A stretch of DNA of 64,000 bases from Nectonema munidae. Its lineage: Eukaryota; Nematomorpha; Nectonematoida; Nectonematidae. Below, in pieces: positions 63,874-64,000 of the stretch (its first letter is position 1; each line of letters begins with the position of its first letter). The position numbers and the translations under genes are program-made. A model generated the notes under the pieces. It was given only the letters and a program-made list of their open reading frames with translations. It was not told the DNA's origin and made no database searches. The stretch spans positions 498,501 to 562,500 of the forward strand of contig JAUIRK010000889.1 of NCBI GenBank assembly GCA_030549495.1, in the 5' to 3' direction.

Positions 63874-64000
63874 CCCATTAAGTACCATAGAAATCAGATG
63901 ATATCTAAAAAAATGCAGACGATTTATATTCAAAGTCATTGAAAAAAGCAAACGAAGTTGAAATGACTTATGTTCCCAAATGGGAGCATTGGAACTTAAT
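63870..64000. mobile_element. piggyBac-type MITE (PB-M), copy 3, inverted, cut by window end
   Basis: It starts at the TTAA (63870-63873) that ends copy 2: TTAACCCATTAAGTACC. The interior is the reverse complement of copy 2 (ATATCTAAAAAAATGCAGAC, AATGACTTATGTTCCC), more diverged. The right end lies just past the window. Confidence 0.75.

Overview
The window is AT-rich animal nuclear DNA. It has one large, intron-rich host gene, many decayed LINEs, tRNA-derived SINEs and DNA transposons, and no sign of operons or bacterial genes. The kinds of element present (FLYWCH/MULE, piggyBac, hAT, RTE- and CR1-like LINEs, and the 'LPPLHIKLGLM' gene family) point to an invertebrate. A small-genome arthropod such as a parasitic copepod, or a cnidarian, would fit, but the sequence does not decide it. 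I recognised no retrovirus, LTR element or Polinton.

The host gene occupies about 6.5-37.9 kb on the plus strand. It is the C-terminal part of a supervillin-like protein, an F-actin-associated member of the villin/gelsolin superfamily. I could assemble 14 exons with compatible splice phases: 1126 residues ending in a stop, with no premature stop. They give an N-terminal coil-like and Ser/Pro/Lys-rich part, about five gelsolin-like repeats and a C-terminal villin headpiece. The 5' exons lie outside the window or were not recognised. Intron 5 (5.6 kb) is a nest of transposons: a foldback element inserted in the end of a MULE, a hAT element with its 8-bp duplication, a TTAA-flanked piggyBac-type MITE and a LINE 3' tail.

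Region by region: 1-6.4 kb holds an unclassified long repeat (R1), a foldback palindrome, SINEs and a minisatellite. 6.5-37.9 kb is the supervillin gene with its element-filled introns. 38-48.9 kb holds LINE pieces on both strands, a second-orientation R1 copy and a tRNA-like element with inverted ends. 49.4-51.1 kb and 59.5-61.1 kb hold two minus-strand copies of an uncharacterised multicopy gene family whose conserved acidic motifs look RNase-H/DDE-like. 54.7-57.4 kb is a decayed piggyBac transposon with duplicated 5' modules. 61-64 kb carries 20-bp minisatellites in inverted arrangement, a large palindrome and two piggyBac-type MITEs back to back sharing one TTAA.

The best candidates for something undescribed are (1) the LPPLHIKLGLM family as a possible unrecognised transposase, and (2) a foldback element, present in two copies with identical asymmetric ends and exact 12- and 14-bp target duplications.
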